Origin: Pisolithus tinctorius | Lineage: Eukaryota > Basidiomycota > Agaricomycetes > Boletales > Pisolithaceae | Direction of reading: 5' to 3' | Assembly (NCBI GenBank): GCA_024663395.1 | Contig: JANFAH010000133.1 | Coordinates: forward strand, 1 to 64,000 | DNA length: 64,000 bases | Shown here: positions 1 to 11,966 of the stretch, piece after piece | How positions within the stretch are numbered: the first letter of the stretch is position 1 | Layout of the letters: every line of letters starts with the position of its first letter | The notes under the pieces: generated by a model | Told to the model about the DNA's origin: nothing | The model's input: the letters and a program-made list of their open reading frames with translations, nothing else | Databases searched by the model: none | Translations under genes and position numbers: made by a program

Positions 1-1042
1 ATGGAATCCCATTCTGTCTCTGCAAGCTTTTTAGTTTTAATGAGCAGGGCAGAAATCTTAGCGAATTTTGCTGGTATTCTCCGAGGTCATCCTGGTTTCA
101 CATAGGTTTGGACTGATATTCTTCAATGAGATACTGCAAATCTGCGCAGCAATAGCAGTCATCACCCTCACAGCCAGGGTACAAACCCTTAACAGTGACT
201 ACAAAGGCATTCCAGTTGTCAGCCACAGGAGTGGCTTCCAGAAGTGTTTGCCAGACCTCGGCTTCTTCGAGGTCAGTGTAGCAGATTGCAGCTCTGATCT
301 TGCCATGGTCATCAAGAGCAGTGAGAGTACTGAGGAAGTCAATGTCTTCCAGGTAGCATGGAAGCTGTGCAGGAGAATCTCTGCTAAATTTAGGTGAGTT
401 TTGTGTACCATAGAGTGGCATCTGAAACTGAGGATTAGCCATTGGTGGGTTAACCTGTGGTGGTGGTGCCAGATTGGTAATGGGTGGAACAGGTATTAGT
501 TGTGGAGGCGGAGTGGTTGGTATAGTGTGCGAACAGGCTGGCAGAAGTGGTGGCAGGTTACTAATTGGCTGATGGGTGGTCTGCGACCATGTGAGTGGTC
601 GTGGCAGTGTGGCAGATGGAACTGAGAGTCTGGGTATAGATTTGGAGGTGTCAAAGAGACAGGAAAAAGAGGGTGTCAGTGATGATGAATCAGATGATGT
701 GACGGGTGTTAAAGGTGATGGCAGGGTTTCAGGCTTCAGGGAGTCGAGTGGATAAAACCACTGGGAAAATCAGGGCAGTGAGATCTAGGTGATCTGACAC
801 GACAGATATCTGATCTGCCAAAATATCAGGGGGAGTGATCGCAGGTAGTACCCATGGAATGTCAGTAGGTAATTGCATGTGATCTGGTGTTATGGGTGAA
901 ACAGGGCAGAAGAGGTCAGAATCTTCTGACAGGTTGAGATTGCAAAAGTGCAGGCATAAATTTTCTAGTTTGGTGCATTCAGCAGTGCACCTGAGCAACC
1001 TTCTGGAAGCACACAGCAGAATCCCTCACAGTGGGCTCCAGT
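1..1042 (-). mobile_element. Leader and gag remnant of a second Ty3/gypsy copy, cut by window edge
   Basis: This stretch repeats 6161-7195 with small indels and point changes, so it is the leader and gag of another copy of the same gypsy family. The gag part is readable on the minus strand at about 98-442 and contains a capsid-like block with motifs such as DFLSTLTALDD, LEEAEVWQTLLE and WNAFVVTVKGLYPG. Just inside the LTR the minus strand reads TGGAGCCCACTG, a plausible primer-binding site. The rest of this element lies left of the window. The gag frame is broken by stops and frameshifts, so it cannot make a full Gag. Assignment to Ty3/gypsy rests on the pol of the sister copy to the right. 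Confidence 0.75.
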
Positions 1043-1691
1043 TGTAGGATAAGTCCAAGTAGCTGGATAATACGAGCTAGATGGCTTAGATAACAACAAT
1101 AAAAAAGAAGGAACAAAGTGTTTGTCCCAAGGGATTCTGGACTGTTGAGACTAGAAGGTGAGACCCAGTGCTTTGTAGTGGTAGTGCTTCGTGACATGTG
1201 CGGCATGGTCCGTGGAGTAGTACTGGCAATGTGAGCAGTATACATAGTTCATGCACAGCAGAAAGTGAGACATGTGGTGTAGACAAAGTGGAAAAGAAAC
1301 TTGTGGTGACCTTCCAAGTGCCAAAAGGTCCCATTCTGTACCAAAGTACAGGGCTTTATAGTCCGGGCAAACCTGGAACCTAAGTAAGACAAGGTACAGT
1401 AAGGGAAAACTGTGCAACAGCATGTACACACAAGACAGGATGGGCCAGAACAGAGACCAAGGGTATACTACCAACAAAAAGGGAACAGTGACCATGTTAA
1501 AAGAAAGGGTCCGAAGGAAGGGGAAGTGGCTGAAGCACAGTAGCCATGGGTATAACATTGTGTGAGAGGGAGCGAGGGCACGGGAAGGTAGTGCATGAAC
1601 AACGGTGAACGTGAGAGGGGAGTGGATGTAACAGCAGTCATGGAACAGTTAATGATAGGGGCTACATGTCCAGGAATGGGGATTCCTTACA
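1043..1691 (-). repeat. LTR of the left gypsy copy
   Basis: About 649 bp, aligning with 7196-7865. On the minus strand it starts TGTAAGGAATCC and ends with TCCTACA, giving short inverted TG...CA ends. On its upstream (right) side it meets a broken integrase frame, and on its left it is followed by a primer-binding-like site and gag. It is therefore the 5' LTR of a copy that landed inside the integrase of its neighbour. The matching target duplication lies off the window and could not be checked. Confidence 0.7.
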
Positions 1692-2400
1692 GCACAGTAC
1701 TATTTTCTGTGCACAAACATGCGCCATTTGGGATATGAGGTGAGTGCACAATGAGCCTGTACTATGTAGTGGTAGCTGCCAGCTTTGGGCATCAGCATCA
1801 TGTCAATGTGAGCTTTATGAAAGAGGCCCCCTATCATGGCACAGTGGGAGGGATGTGGAGCTTCTGCATCTGGCAGATCTGGCATTCATGACAAGTGCAG
1901 ACATACCACTTCACATCCTCAACAAGAAGAGGCCACCAGAAGCAGAGGAGAAGGTGTGTGTGGACCATGAAGACACCCTTGTGTCCAAGGTCATCATGTG
2001 CTTCCTTGATAAGACGATACTGCTTGGATCCATCAATGACTAGCTGGTGCTGTCCATGCAGTTCCTATGCCATAAGTTACCATCTAGGAGGAAGAAGCAG
2101 CTAGCCAAATTAAAGAAAGGCAAGTACTGTGCATCAGTGAGGTTGGGAGGTCATGAGGAATGTGCAGATCATTTCTATCTTCGCTTCACATGCCTGAGCA
2201 TTTGTGGACTGCGGAATAGCAGGGTTGTCAGGGTATCAGAAGGGTTATTAGCATCAGCAGTCACAGAGAATGTGAGATAGAAGGATGCAGGCAGTGGGAG
2301 GCTCACCCGAGGTAAGTGGGTGGCAGTAGGGAATGGTGATATTGACTGGAAAGTGACATAGGAGGTGGGCAGTCATTGACAACCTGTGTAGAGAAAGAGT
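1692..2400 (-). pseudogene. Gypsy integrase remnant, interrupted at 1691
   Basis: The piece at 1700-1885 contains HCAMIGGLFHKAHIDMMLMPKAGSYHYIVQ and CALTSYPKWRM, which matches the start of the catalytic core of basidiomycete gypsy integrases (D of the DDE set within HIDxMxMP). The frame then stops and sequence similarity ends at the LTR boundary 1691. The rest of the catalytic core is absent from the window. Confidence 0.6.
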
Positions 2401-2429
2401 AAAAACAGTCCAGCCAATCCTCATGGTCA

Positions 2430-4207
2430 TCATCCTGGGTGGGTCGAGCTCTGACCACAGATGGCAGGATAAGCCATCAGGGCCAGCATGCCTGTCTGTG
2501 GGAATGTGGATGAGTTTGAATGAGAAGAGGAGGATGCCAGGATCCAGTGATTGATTGTTGCATTAGGCTGCAGATCTGGGTTATTTATCATGCCCTTAAT
2601 ATACTTTGCATCTACCCCCACAGTGAAGTTAGTGAGACTGAAGATGTATACATGTACTGCACAGAAGAGACTGTACAACTCAAGCTTGGCCTGGGAGTAG
2701 TGGCTTTCCACTTCACTGATGGTGATGGATCTGAAGCGACTTGGGTACTGTCTGCCATCTTCGCTGAGCTGGTAGAGGATGTAGCCAACTGTGATGACCA
2801 ATGTGTCAACTGCTAAAATTACTTCATGACCACACTTGTAGTCAATCCTTTGGAGTGTGGGGGACTTCATGATTTCATCCTTAAGCCATTGCATGGCAGT
2901 GCATTGTGGTTCATCCCATGTGAATGGTACGTCTTTCCATGTGAGTGCAACTAGTGGCCACGTGATCTTGGCAAAGTCTTTGATGAAGATGCATAGCACA
3001 CTGCAGACACCAAGGAAACTGCAAACCTGGTGAGGTTGCAGCACTCGGGCCAGTTGCAGATCTTCTGCACTTTGCTTTCTTCAGGAATGCGACCTTCAAA
3101 GGTGCACTTGTGGCCAATGATCACAGCGGACGGAGGCTAGCATGAACTTCTTTGCTGAGATGGTGGCTCTGATGTTCTGCAAACACTGAAGGATACAGTT
3201 AATGACTATACAGTGATTCCAGATAAATTTCCAAATCCCAGGATTCTCCAGGATAGTCTCATAGGACCTGTCTGCACGCTGATAGCGGTGGTCTCAGATT
3301 TATGGGGATGTCATCTATGAAGGGCAGGGTATGATGGGATCTCATCCTGGAGAACAAATGCAGTATCTCCCTGGTATACCTGTACCACATTCGCATGACC
3401 TTGCAGCAGAGTAGTAAGCGATGTGGTCTGAGGGGGGTACGAAGGTGGTGAGGTTGTGGGAATGACATGGAGTGCATGCTGGTCATACCTGGAGTAGAGG
3501 TCCATCATCGCATACACTGCATATCCAGCAAAGGATTCTGCAAGATGTTCTACGAAGGGCGGAACAGGACGCATCATGCATGGTCACTGCATTCAGGGGC
3601 TGTAATTCATGCACAAGGTGAAGAGACTTTCCATCTTTTTACTATGCAGAACCAGCAGGAGGGTAAGACTGTAGAAGGTTCATACATGCCAGACTTGATG
3701 CAATCTTTAATCATGTCTATGACTTGGGCATGTATCACATTTGGATAGGGATATTGCATTGGACCCAAGGTGTGTGTGGAATTGTAGGGATCTTTACAGG
3801 TGGAGAATAATGTTGTCTAGGTGTCCACACTCTGTAATGTCCCAAGTGAAGGCGGGCTCATGGACTGAAATGAGCCAAGTTATGAGTTTAAGTTCCTCTG
3901 GCCAAAGCCAATCTGCAAGATCAAGGTCAAGCTCTGCAGCCCATTCAGCAGTGAAGTGGATGCCCAGAGCAAAGTCTGGTGGATGGGTTGGAAGTGGTTG
4001 GAGACCAGCAAGTGGATCATCAGGCAGACTGCACATGATGCAGTATTCTTCTGCCATCAGGGCAGGTACTGTCCGAACCTTCTTGGCAACTGGCTTGTAA
4101 ACAAGAGTGTGAACTGCAGGATCTAGTTGATACATGCTGCCAAATGCAGCTATAGTAGAGGGGTTTAGTATTGTCTGAGTGGAAGAGAGGAAAGTGAAAG
4201 CAGGCAA
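2430..4207 (-). pseudogene. Gypsy reverse transcriptase and RNase H remnant
   Basis: Minus strand. 3794-4207 holds a pre-RT linker (VAKKVRTVPALMAEEYCI, LPDDPLAGLQPLP, LDNIILHL). 3311-3577 keeps degraded RT blocks, including AMMDLYSRYDQHALH. 2430-3044 reads from the end of RT into RNase H: ILAVDTLVITVGYILYQL, RFRSITISEVESHYSQAKLE and LFCAVHVY match the usual Ty3/gypsy RNase H order (D..., E...). The catalytic YxDD box is not recognisable, and stops and frameshifts separate the blocks. This would copy the element's RNA to DNA; the gene is dead. Confidence 0.75.
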
Positions 4208-4469
4208 GGGTATTCCGGTGGGTATGTTCCATGGTATGAGTGCTGCAGGTGAAGTGAAGGCTTGTGATGAGACTGTGGGACTGAGGAATGGATAACAGCA
4301 GCTAAACAGGAAACAGGATGTTTAGTAGGCTCTCCCCAACCATTTGGTGGATCATCAATACTCAAAAACCCCATTCAACTATACTTTGGTGGCTATGGCA
4401 GTGCTTGCCACACTTGTGGTGCAGACAGCCCTTGTGCCATGGGTGCATGGGCAAGTGTACTCACAGCCA

Positions 4470-5130
4470 TCATTCAGGGCAGAGAGTGATCTGCTGTCTG
4501 CCATCAGGATAATTGTTTGTTACCACACTCATAAGGCAGATGAACAGACATCTGAGGAGCATGTCGAAGTTGGCATGTTCAATTACTTGAACCTGGAGCA
4601 TGACTGGTCCAGTGCCAAAGTCAAGTTTCAGGTTCTCTAGTACACCTACAGTAGTGTCTTTAGACATGTTAGCAGACATCATAGTCATGAGATGATTGCA
4701 GCGCAATGAAGCCCAATCTTTTCCCAGACATGCCTGGGCATGGCGATGATTTCCAAACTGGAATCTAGTATGCAATTGATGGTGACGTCAGTCCCAGGGA
4801 CCTTGGCTTCAATGCAGCAGAGCGGCAGAGTGTGTGAGCCACAATGGAGCTGTCATCACCGTGGATAATGCAGTCTCCATATTCATGCACAGTTCTTTGC
4901 AGATTGTGGCCAGTCAGCTCATTCACTTGTACTCCTTCCTTGTCATCACTACAAACTACCTCAATCTTGTTTGTGGTGATGCGTTTCGCCATGGTGATGT
5001 CTCTGAACTGTTTGCAAAACTCTGGGGCTACTGCAAATAATTCTTTGACTGGCATGGCAATGCTGGTTTCAAGTACATGCTCCATGATATGCTTGGGCAC
5101 AGCTTTGTCTTCGAGAGGGAACAAGTAATG
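4470..5130 (-). pseudogene. Gypsy protease-region remnant
   Basis: Two minus-strand pieces, 4765-5124 and 4470-4775, sit between gag and reverse transcriptase, where an aspartic protease is expected. The second contains GPVMLQVQVIEHANFDMLL followed by NYPDGRQQITL, resembling the hydrophobic strands after the active site in retropepsin-like domains of basidiomycete gypsy elements. I could not identify an intact D-S/T-G catalytic triad. The call is by position and partial similarity. Confidence 0.5.
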
Positions 5131-5469
5131 ATACTGGTTTTGATTGCGAGCTGCTGGGTATGGTGTCTGTGACAGAACAATTGCACAGGAATGGGATCCT
5201 TGTGTGTGGGTGTCAGAGTAGGATTAGCCAGAGGGACATGGTTTTGTAGTGGTGGATGTTGGTGCAGGTGTAGAGGGCTGGATGCCTGGAAAGTGGCATG
5301 TGAACTTTGAATGCCAGGGGAAATGATTTCCTCTTCAACAGTGGCTGCACATGGGTCGATGGGAGGGTTGGCAGGATGTGCTGCAGGTTGAGCTGTGATT
5401 TCAACTCCATCAAAGTGGCTTTCTTTCTGTGGGGAATGACTGCTCCCTTGTTACTTTATCTGCTTGGTA

Positions 5470-7050
5470 GGTAGCCCAAGCTTGAGCAACATACACTTGG
5501 AAGTCAGGGTCGGCTAAGTCTGCGACAGGTTCATCAACATCTTGGAGTGTTTAAGAAGGCAGAAGGCTGGATCTCCAACTGTATGTTGACTTTGGGATGA
5601 GCAACACAGAAAAGGTTAGCAGTGCCTTGCACAGCTGTGTTGCACAGAGCAGCAGGAGTTGCAGCGTGGGTGCTGGCCTGGTCTCTGTCAGCCATGACAT
5701 GGTCAACAGCCTCTCTCAGTGAGTTACATTTTGGTGAAGCATGGGATTTGGTTTCTGTCCACAAGATAGAGACAGTTGTCTGTTCCTCTCATGATCTTAC
5801 CAGCACAGATATAAACTTCAACAAGCGCACATCCTTGTCCAGTGGTTGGGGTCTGCACAGAAACCACAGCCAGGTCTGCATTGCTGCATGGAGGCTGTGT
5901 CTGGAAGTTGTATTCCTGTTTAATGACAGTACCAGCAGGTGGTACTTGCAGCATTAAGCTGACAAAGGAGGTGCAGCTGGGAGGCCATGGTACCCATCAT
6001 CAGTACCACACTACAGAGAGCAGATCCCATCAGAAGGAACTTGGCAGCTTTGATGACTTCTGCGAGCAGGTATGGGTTGTCAGGGTGGAGGTCAGTGTGG
6101 ACTATGGAGAGTCGATGATGAATACAGTCTGTAATGGCCCTTGGGAAGCCATTCAGGAACATGGAATCCTGTTCCATCTCTGCAAACTTTTTAGTTTTAA
6201 TGAGCAGGGCAGAAATCTTAGTGAATTTCTGCTGGTATGCTCTGAGGTCATCCTGGTTCTGCATAGGCTTGGACTGATATTCTTCAACAAGGTACTGCAG
6301 TCTGCACAGCAGTAGTGGTCATCACCCTCACAGCCAGGGTACAAACCCTTAACAGTGACTACGAAGGCATCCCAGCTGTCGGCCACGGGAGCAGCTTCTG
6401 GAAGCATTTGCCAGACCTTGGCTTCTTCAAGGTCAGCATAGCAGATTGCAGCTCTGATCTTGCCACAGTCATCAAGAGCAGTGAGAGTACTGAGAAAGTC
6501 AATGTCTTCAGGTAGTGCAGAAGCTGTGCAGGAGAATCTCTGCTAAATTTAGGTGAGTTTTGTGTTCTGTGGAGTGGCATCTGAAACTGAGGATTAGCCA
6601 TTGGTGGGTTAACCTGGTGGTGGTGCCAGATTGGTAATGGGTGGAACAGGTATTGGTTGTGGGTGTGAAGTGGTTGGTATAGTGCATGAGTGGACTGGTG
6701 GAAGTGTTGGCAGGTTACTAATTGGCTGATGGGTGGTCTGCAACCTAGTGAGTGGTCATGGCAGTGTGGCAGATGGAACTGAGAGTCTGGGTATAGATTC
6801 AGAGGCATCAAAGAGATGGGAAAAAGAGGGCGTCAGTGATGATGCAAGAAGATGATGTGATGGGTGTTAAGGTGATGGCAGGGTTTCAGGCCTTTGGGGA
6901 GTCAAGTGGATAAAGCCACTGGAAAATCAGGGGCAGTGAGATCTAGGTGATCCAGCACAATGGAGATCTGATCCGCTGAATATCAGGAGAAGTGATCATG
7001 GGTAGTACCCACAGAATGTCAGCAGGTAATGCATGTGATCCAGTGTTACA
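5470..7050 (-). pseudogene. Gypsy gag remnant
   Basis: Minus-strand pieces at about 6359-6811 and 5920-6264 read as one Gag: a Pro/Thr/Ser-rich N-terminus, then a capsid-like block (ALTLL-rich helices, KGLYPGCEGDD), then a helix with EMEQDSMFLNGFP and a conserved-looking tail around HPDNPYLLAEVIKAAKFLL. The pieces lie in different frames, so at least two frameshifts separate them. No CCHC zinc knuckle could be made out. Gag would form the particle that carries the element's RNA; this copy could not. The same region is duplicated at 1-900. Confidence 0.65.
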
Positions 7051-7195
7051 GGTGAAACAGGGCAGAAGAGGTTGGAGTCTTCTGACAGGTTGAGATTGCG
7101 AAAATGCAGGGTAAATTTTCTAGTTCAGTGCATTCGGCAGTGCACCTGAGCAACCTTCTGGAAGGACAGCAGAATCCCTTGCAGTGGGCTCCAGT

Positions 7196-7865
7196 TGTAG
7201 GAAAAGTCCAAGTAGCTGTATAATATGAGCTAGATGTCTTAGGTAACAACAATAAAAAATGAAGGGAAACAAATTGTTCATCAAGGGATTCTGGACCGTT
7301 GAGACTAGAAGGTGAGACCCAGCACTTTGTAGGGTAGTGTTTTGTGACATGCACAGCATGGTCTGGAATAGTACTGGCAATGGAGTGGTGCGAGTGGTAT
7401 ATGTAGTTCATGCATGGCGTATGTGAGACATGTGGTGTAGACAAAGTGGAAAGGAAACTCATGGTGACCTTCCAAGTGCCAAAAGGTATTATTCTGTACC
7501 TAAGTACAGTGCTTTATAGTCCGGGCAAACCCAGAACCTAAGTAAGACAGGGTACAAGTAAAGGGAAGCCAGCTGACAGCACATACACACAAGACAGGCC
7601 AGAACAGAGCCGAGGGTATACTACAAGCGCTAAAGGAATAGAGACTGTGATAGGAGAAAGAGTCTGAGGGAAAAGAAGCAGCCAGAGCACAGCAGCTGCA
7701 GGTATAACATTGCACAAGAGAGAACAAGGGCATGGGAAGGTAGCACGGTAGGCAGGAAGGTAGTATGTGAGCAGCAGTGAACGACAGGGGTCCAGGAATG
7801 TAATGATAGTTGTGGAATAGCCAAAGATAGGGGCCTGCATGTCCAAGGAATGTGGGTTCCTTACA
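7196..7865 (-). repeat. 5' LTR of the right gypsy copy
   Basis: About 670 bp. On the minus strand it begins TGTAAGGAACCC at 7865 and ends TTCCTACA at 7196, followed by a TGGAGCCCACTG primer-binding-like site. Its outer 143 bp (7723-7865) recur in inverted orientation at 11067-11209, because they lie inside the large inverted repeat. Confidence 0.75.
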
Positions 7866-8479
7866 ATGTGATCACATGAGAAGTGATGCATAATTTAACT
7901 TCACTAGCAATGGGATACTAGTCTTGGCCAGCCAAAGTCATACTGTTGAGTCCTCTTGGGTACAGCAAGCAAAGCTAAGGCAGGTTGCAAAGTAGATTTT
8001 GAATGAGGAGCTGGTACAATACATGTGGGTTTATATATGTATGTAAAGTACCTGTGGAACAAACATTCAAAAACATTTAAACATCAACTGACATCCTTGT
8101 TAAGGCAAGATGAGTCATAGTGAGTTGCTGTGCAGCAGGACTACATGTACAACCACATCTGCAGGTGCAAGGGTGAATGGGGTAAACATAGGGAAGAGGG
8201 ACTAACCGCATATATGACATCACACAGCTGTATCAGCTGATTTTGACCAAATGACCATGGTAATTACCACAAAAGCAGTTACAGAATTCATGGCAACTAC
8301 CACTTCCCAATATAGACAATGCCCCCTGAGTGACAACCTCTGTCAGTGTTTGAAAAAAATTCAGATTGGAATGTTCCCACAGCAGGTTACCCTGTCACAC
8401 CTGTACTGTGGCTATACAGATGAGCATGTGACCAGTAGATGTGATGGTCACATGATGAGTGACATAAGCAGGGATGACC

Positions 8480-8865
8480 CTAGATCACGTGATTTTTACG
8501 TAATTGATTACATGATGGTGATCCTGCGGAGCGTTCTGTTACGTAATTTATCACGTGATCGTGGGAAAATATGCATGTGATGTAATCAATGTCACATGAC
8601 AAGGTACAATTGTAGATCATCCAACCTATTACATAATGATCACATGTCAGTTTCTCCCCAGAACACTTGGTTATGTAATGGGTCACATGATTGTGAGACA
8701 ATAGGCATGTGACCACTCCTGCAGCATCACATGACAAGGTACGATCATAGATCATGTGACCTTTTACATAATGATCATGTGGCAATAACTCTCCAGACCA
8801 TTGGCTTATGTAATAGGTCACATGACTGTACTCATCATGTGATCTCACCTCTAGCACTCTGCATG
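8480..8865. repeat. ~133-bp tandem repeat rich in CACRTG palindromes (left arm)
   Basis: About 2.7 diverged units with a period near 131-135 bp; the block TCACATGACAAGGTAC recurs at about 8591 and 8727. The array is packed with self-complementary TCACGTGA, TCACATGA and CATGTGA words. A mirror copy lies at about 10065-10450. Outside this array such words are much sparser. Confidence 0.75.
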
Positions 8866-10064
8866 TGACTCAATCCATATCACATGACCAGCAATCCCAC
8901 CCCTATTCGCATGCTGGGCATTTGTGGCTGTGCTAAAAATGCGAATTGTGTCCCCACCCATTCAATTCTTGACATATGGATCTGGATTTTTGTGTGTAGA
9001 ATAGGCTACCATGTTGCTACACATTGTCAAAGGCACAGCTGGTCTTGTCCAGTAGTTGCTGAGATATAATGGAAATGAAAATGCCAACAAAACATCACAC
9101 CATTCAACTTACACATCCTTCACACCACATCTGAACCTCCAGGAGGGTTGAAGAAGATTCCTTCAATGCATTTCCAAAGTTTCAAGTTTATCCATGTAGA
9201 AGTGAGTGAACAGCAAGCTAAATACTGATCCCAGAAGTGTGGGAAAGCTTCAAAAAGAGAAAATAAAATAGTGGAGATTTTGAAAACATATCAAAAACAT
9301 AGCACAGCACATCCCACAGTGCAGCTACCTCTACCAGAGCTTAGGTGAGTGATATTGGGACATGGTGGAAGATATTAGTAACAAGTGCCTGATGTGATAC
9401 TCACTGCAAATGGTCAAAAATGCGAAATGGTACACTTGACTCATTGAGACAATTGGAGATTTATGCCAGTGCAAGGTCAACACCACTACCCCATTGCACA
9501 CATTTTCGCAATTTTGACATGTTTAAGTGGATATCTCACCAGGCACATGGTGCCAACATGGTAGGCCATATTGCTGCATTCGTCACCCAAAGTCTGGGGT
9601 TGGCAGGGTCACTGTGATGTGTGCAAATCCACATTTTTGATATGTTTTCAAAATCTCCACTATTTTATTTTCCTTTTTGAAGCTTTCCCACACTTCTGGG
9701 ATCAGTATTTAGCTTGCTGTTCACTCACTTCTACATGGATAAACTTGAAACTTTGGAAATGCATTGAAGGAATCTTCTTCAACCCTCCTGGAGGTTCAGA
9801 TGTGGTGTGAAGGATGTGTAAGTTGAATGGTGTGATGTTTTGTTGGCATTTTCATTTCCATTATATCTCAGCAACTACTGGACAAGACCAGCTGTGCCTT
9901 TGACAATGTGTAGCAACATGGTAGCCTATTCTACACACAAAAATCCAGATCCATATGTCAAGAATTGAATGGGTGGGGACACAATTCGCATTTTTAGCAC
10001 AGCCACAAATGCCCAGCATGCGAATAGGGGTGGGATTGCTGGTCATGTGATATGGATTGAGTCA

Positions 10065-10450
10065 CATGCAGAGTGCTAGAGGTGAGATCACATGATGAGT
10101 ACAGTCATGTGACCTATTACATAAGCCAATGGTCTGGAGAGTTATTGCCACATGATCATTATGTAAAAGGTCACATGATCTATGATCGTACCTTGTCATG
10201 TGATGCTGCAGGAGTGGTCACATGCCTATTGTCTCACAATCATGTGACCCATTACATAACCAAGTGTTCTGGGGAGAAACTGACATGTGATCATTATGTA
10301 ATAGGTTGGATGATCTACAATTGTACCTTGTCATGTGACATTGATTACATCACATGCATATTTTCCCACGATCACGTGATAAATTACGTAACAGAACGCT
10401 CCGCAGGATCACCATCATGTAATCAATTACGGTAAAAATCACGTGATCTA
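10065..10450. repeat. Mirror copy of the ~133-bp CACRTG tandem repeat (right arm)
   Basis: Reverse complement of 8480-8865 with one visible indel near 10430. It forms part of the right arm of the large inverted repeat. Confidence 0.75.
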
Positions 10451-11209
10451 GGGTCATCACTGGCTTATGTCACTCATCATGTGACCATCACATCTACTGG
10501 TCACATGCTCATCTGTATAGCCACAGTACAGGTGTGACAGGGTAACCTGCTGTGGAACATTCCAATCTGAATTTTTTTCAAACACTGACAGAGGTTGTCA
10601 CTCAGGGGGCATTGTCTATATTGGGAAGTGGTAGTTGCCATGAATTCTGTAACTGCTTTTGTGGTAATTACCATGGTCATTTGGTCAAAATCAGCTGATA
10701 CAGCTGTGTGATGTCATATATGCGGTTAGTCCCTCTTCCCTATGTTTACCCCATTCACCCTTGCACCTGCAGATGTGGTTGTACATGTAGTCCTGCTGCA
10801 CAGCAACTCACTATGACTCATCTTGCCTTAACAAGGATGTCAGTTGATGTTTAAATGTTTTTGAATGTTTGTTCCCACAGGTACTTTACATACATATATA
10901 AACCCACATGTATTGTACCAGCTCCTCATTCAAAATCTACTTTGCAACCTGCCTTAGCTTTGCTTGCTGTACCCAAGAGGACTCAACAGTATGACTTTGG
11001 CTGGCCAAGACTAGTATCCCATTGCTAGTGAAGTTAAATTATGCATCACTTCTCATGTGATCACATTGTAAGGAACCCACATTCCTTGGACATGCAGGCC
11101 CCTATCTTTGGCTATTCCACAACTATCATTACATTCCTGGACCCCTGTCGTTCACTGCTGCTCACATACTACCTTCCTGCCTACCGTGCTACCTTCCCAT
11201 GCCCTCGTT

Positions 11210-11960
11210 AGTTGCCATGAATTCTGTAACTGCTTTTGTGGTAACTACCACATTGCTTGGTCAAAGTCAGCAGACTCTGGTGAGTACATGAAGGGAATGC
11301 TAACTCATACAGGGCATTAAGAGGTACAGAATACATCAAGATGAAGGTTATTGCAAGAAGGATCAAGATCGCGGAGCCATTGAGGCTCATCATACAAAGG
11401 AAGCCGCCAGAAGAAGTTTTGCAAATCAAAATGTTGAAGCACATGGTGAGGGTGGACAACCTCACACTTGAAATGTTCCACAGCCACACAGTGTCAATAA
11501 TATATATACAAAGCCCTCTGGGCACCCCTGGACACCACAGGAGGAAGTGTCTCATGTTTGACTATTTGAAGCTGGATGTAGATATTGTAGGTAGTTCGAC
11601 GAGGCAGATTATATAGGTCTGTAGTCTATGCTAGCAAATGTTTGTGGATTAAGTTTATTTCTTTGGGGGGGGTCTATATGGGGTGGTAGATGACATGACT
11701 GTTGTGTGGTTAGAGATTGTGGGTATGGTTAGTGAGGGACGTACGAGCAATCCTCAATGATGTGGAGGATGGGCTTGACACATAGTGAAGTAGATTCACA
11801 GACTTTTCCTCTGAGTGTCCATATGGTGTCAACGATACCAAGTCAATAGAAGGTGTCTGTGGGGGCTGTGCCCCAGCAGGGGACTGTTTCAAAATTGAGA
11901 GATAACCAACCCCAATCATTGAGGGATTGGATTTTGGTCCTGCACGCAAAGGGTGGATGG
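11210..11960. other. No recognisable gene; junction next to the inverted repeat
   Basis: Immediately outside the right arm, 11210-11275 repeats (with changes) the arm-internal sequence at about 10632-10690, including GCCATGAATTCTGTAACTGC. The duplication breakpoint therefore joined the LTR fragment to another piece of arm-like sequence. Beyond it there are only short frames on both strands with no family I recognise. A run of nine G residues occurs near 11666. Confidence 0.5.
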
Positions 11961-11966
11961 TTTGTT

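Larger units (their letters stand above)
1692..7195 (-). mobile_element. Degraded Ty3/gypsy internal region (right copy)
   Basis: This is the internal part of a gypsy element on the minus strand, from the leader next to the 5' LTR (7195) to an integrase that stops at 1692. Gag, protease, reverse transcriptase, RNase H and integrase remnants follow one another in the Ty3/gypsy order. All are broken by stops and frameshifts and spread over several frames. The integrase core and the 3' LTR are missing here because the second copy begins at 1691. The sequence is very poor in CpG, in keeping with an old insertion. Confidence 0.8.
7723..11209. repeat. Large inverted repeat with ~1.58-kb arms
   Basis: The left arm (7723-9300) and right arm (9629-11209) are reverse complements with only scattered single-base changes and small indels. 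The axis lies near 9466: for example 8480-8857 pairs with 10073-10450, and 8884-9069 with 9861-10046. The ~330-bp centre (9301-9628) still shows inverted similarity but is clearly more diverged than the arms. Each tip carries the same 143-bp piece of gypsy LTR. No transposase frame is visible. The longest frames (about 61 and 125 codons) simply occur twice as mirror copies. It could be an inverted duplication, a large foldback element or, less likely, an assembly artefact. Confidence 0.9.

Noticed and set aside
8884..10046. Identical 61-codon frames on opposite strands
   Set aside because: They are mirror copies created by the inverted repeat; no motif or start context supports a protein.
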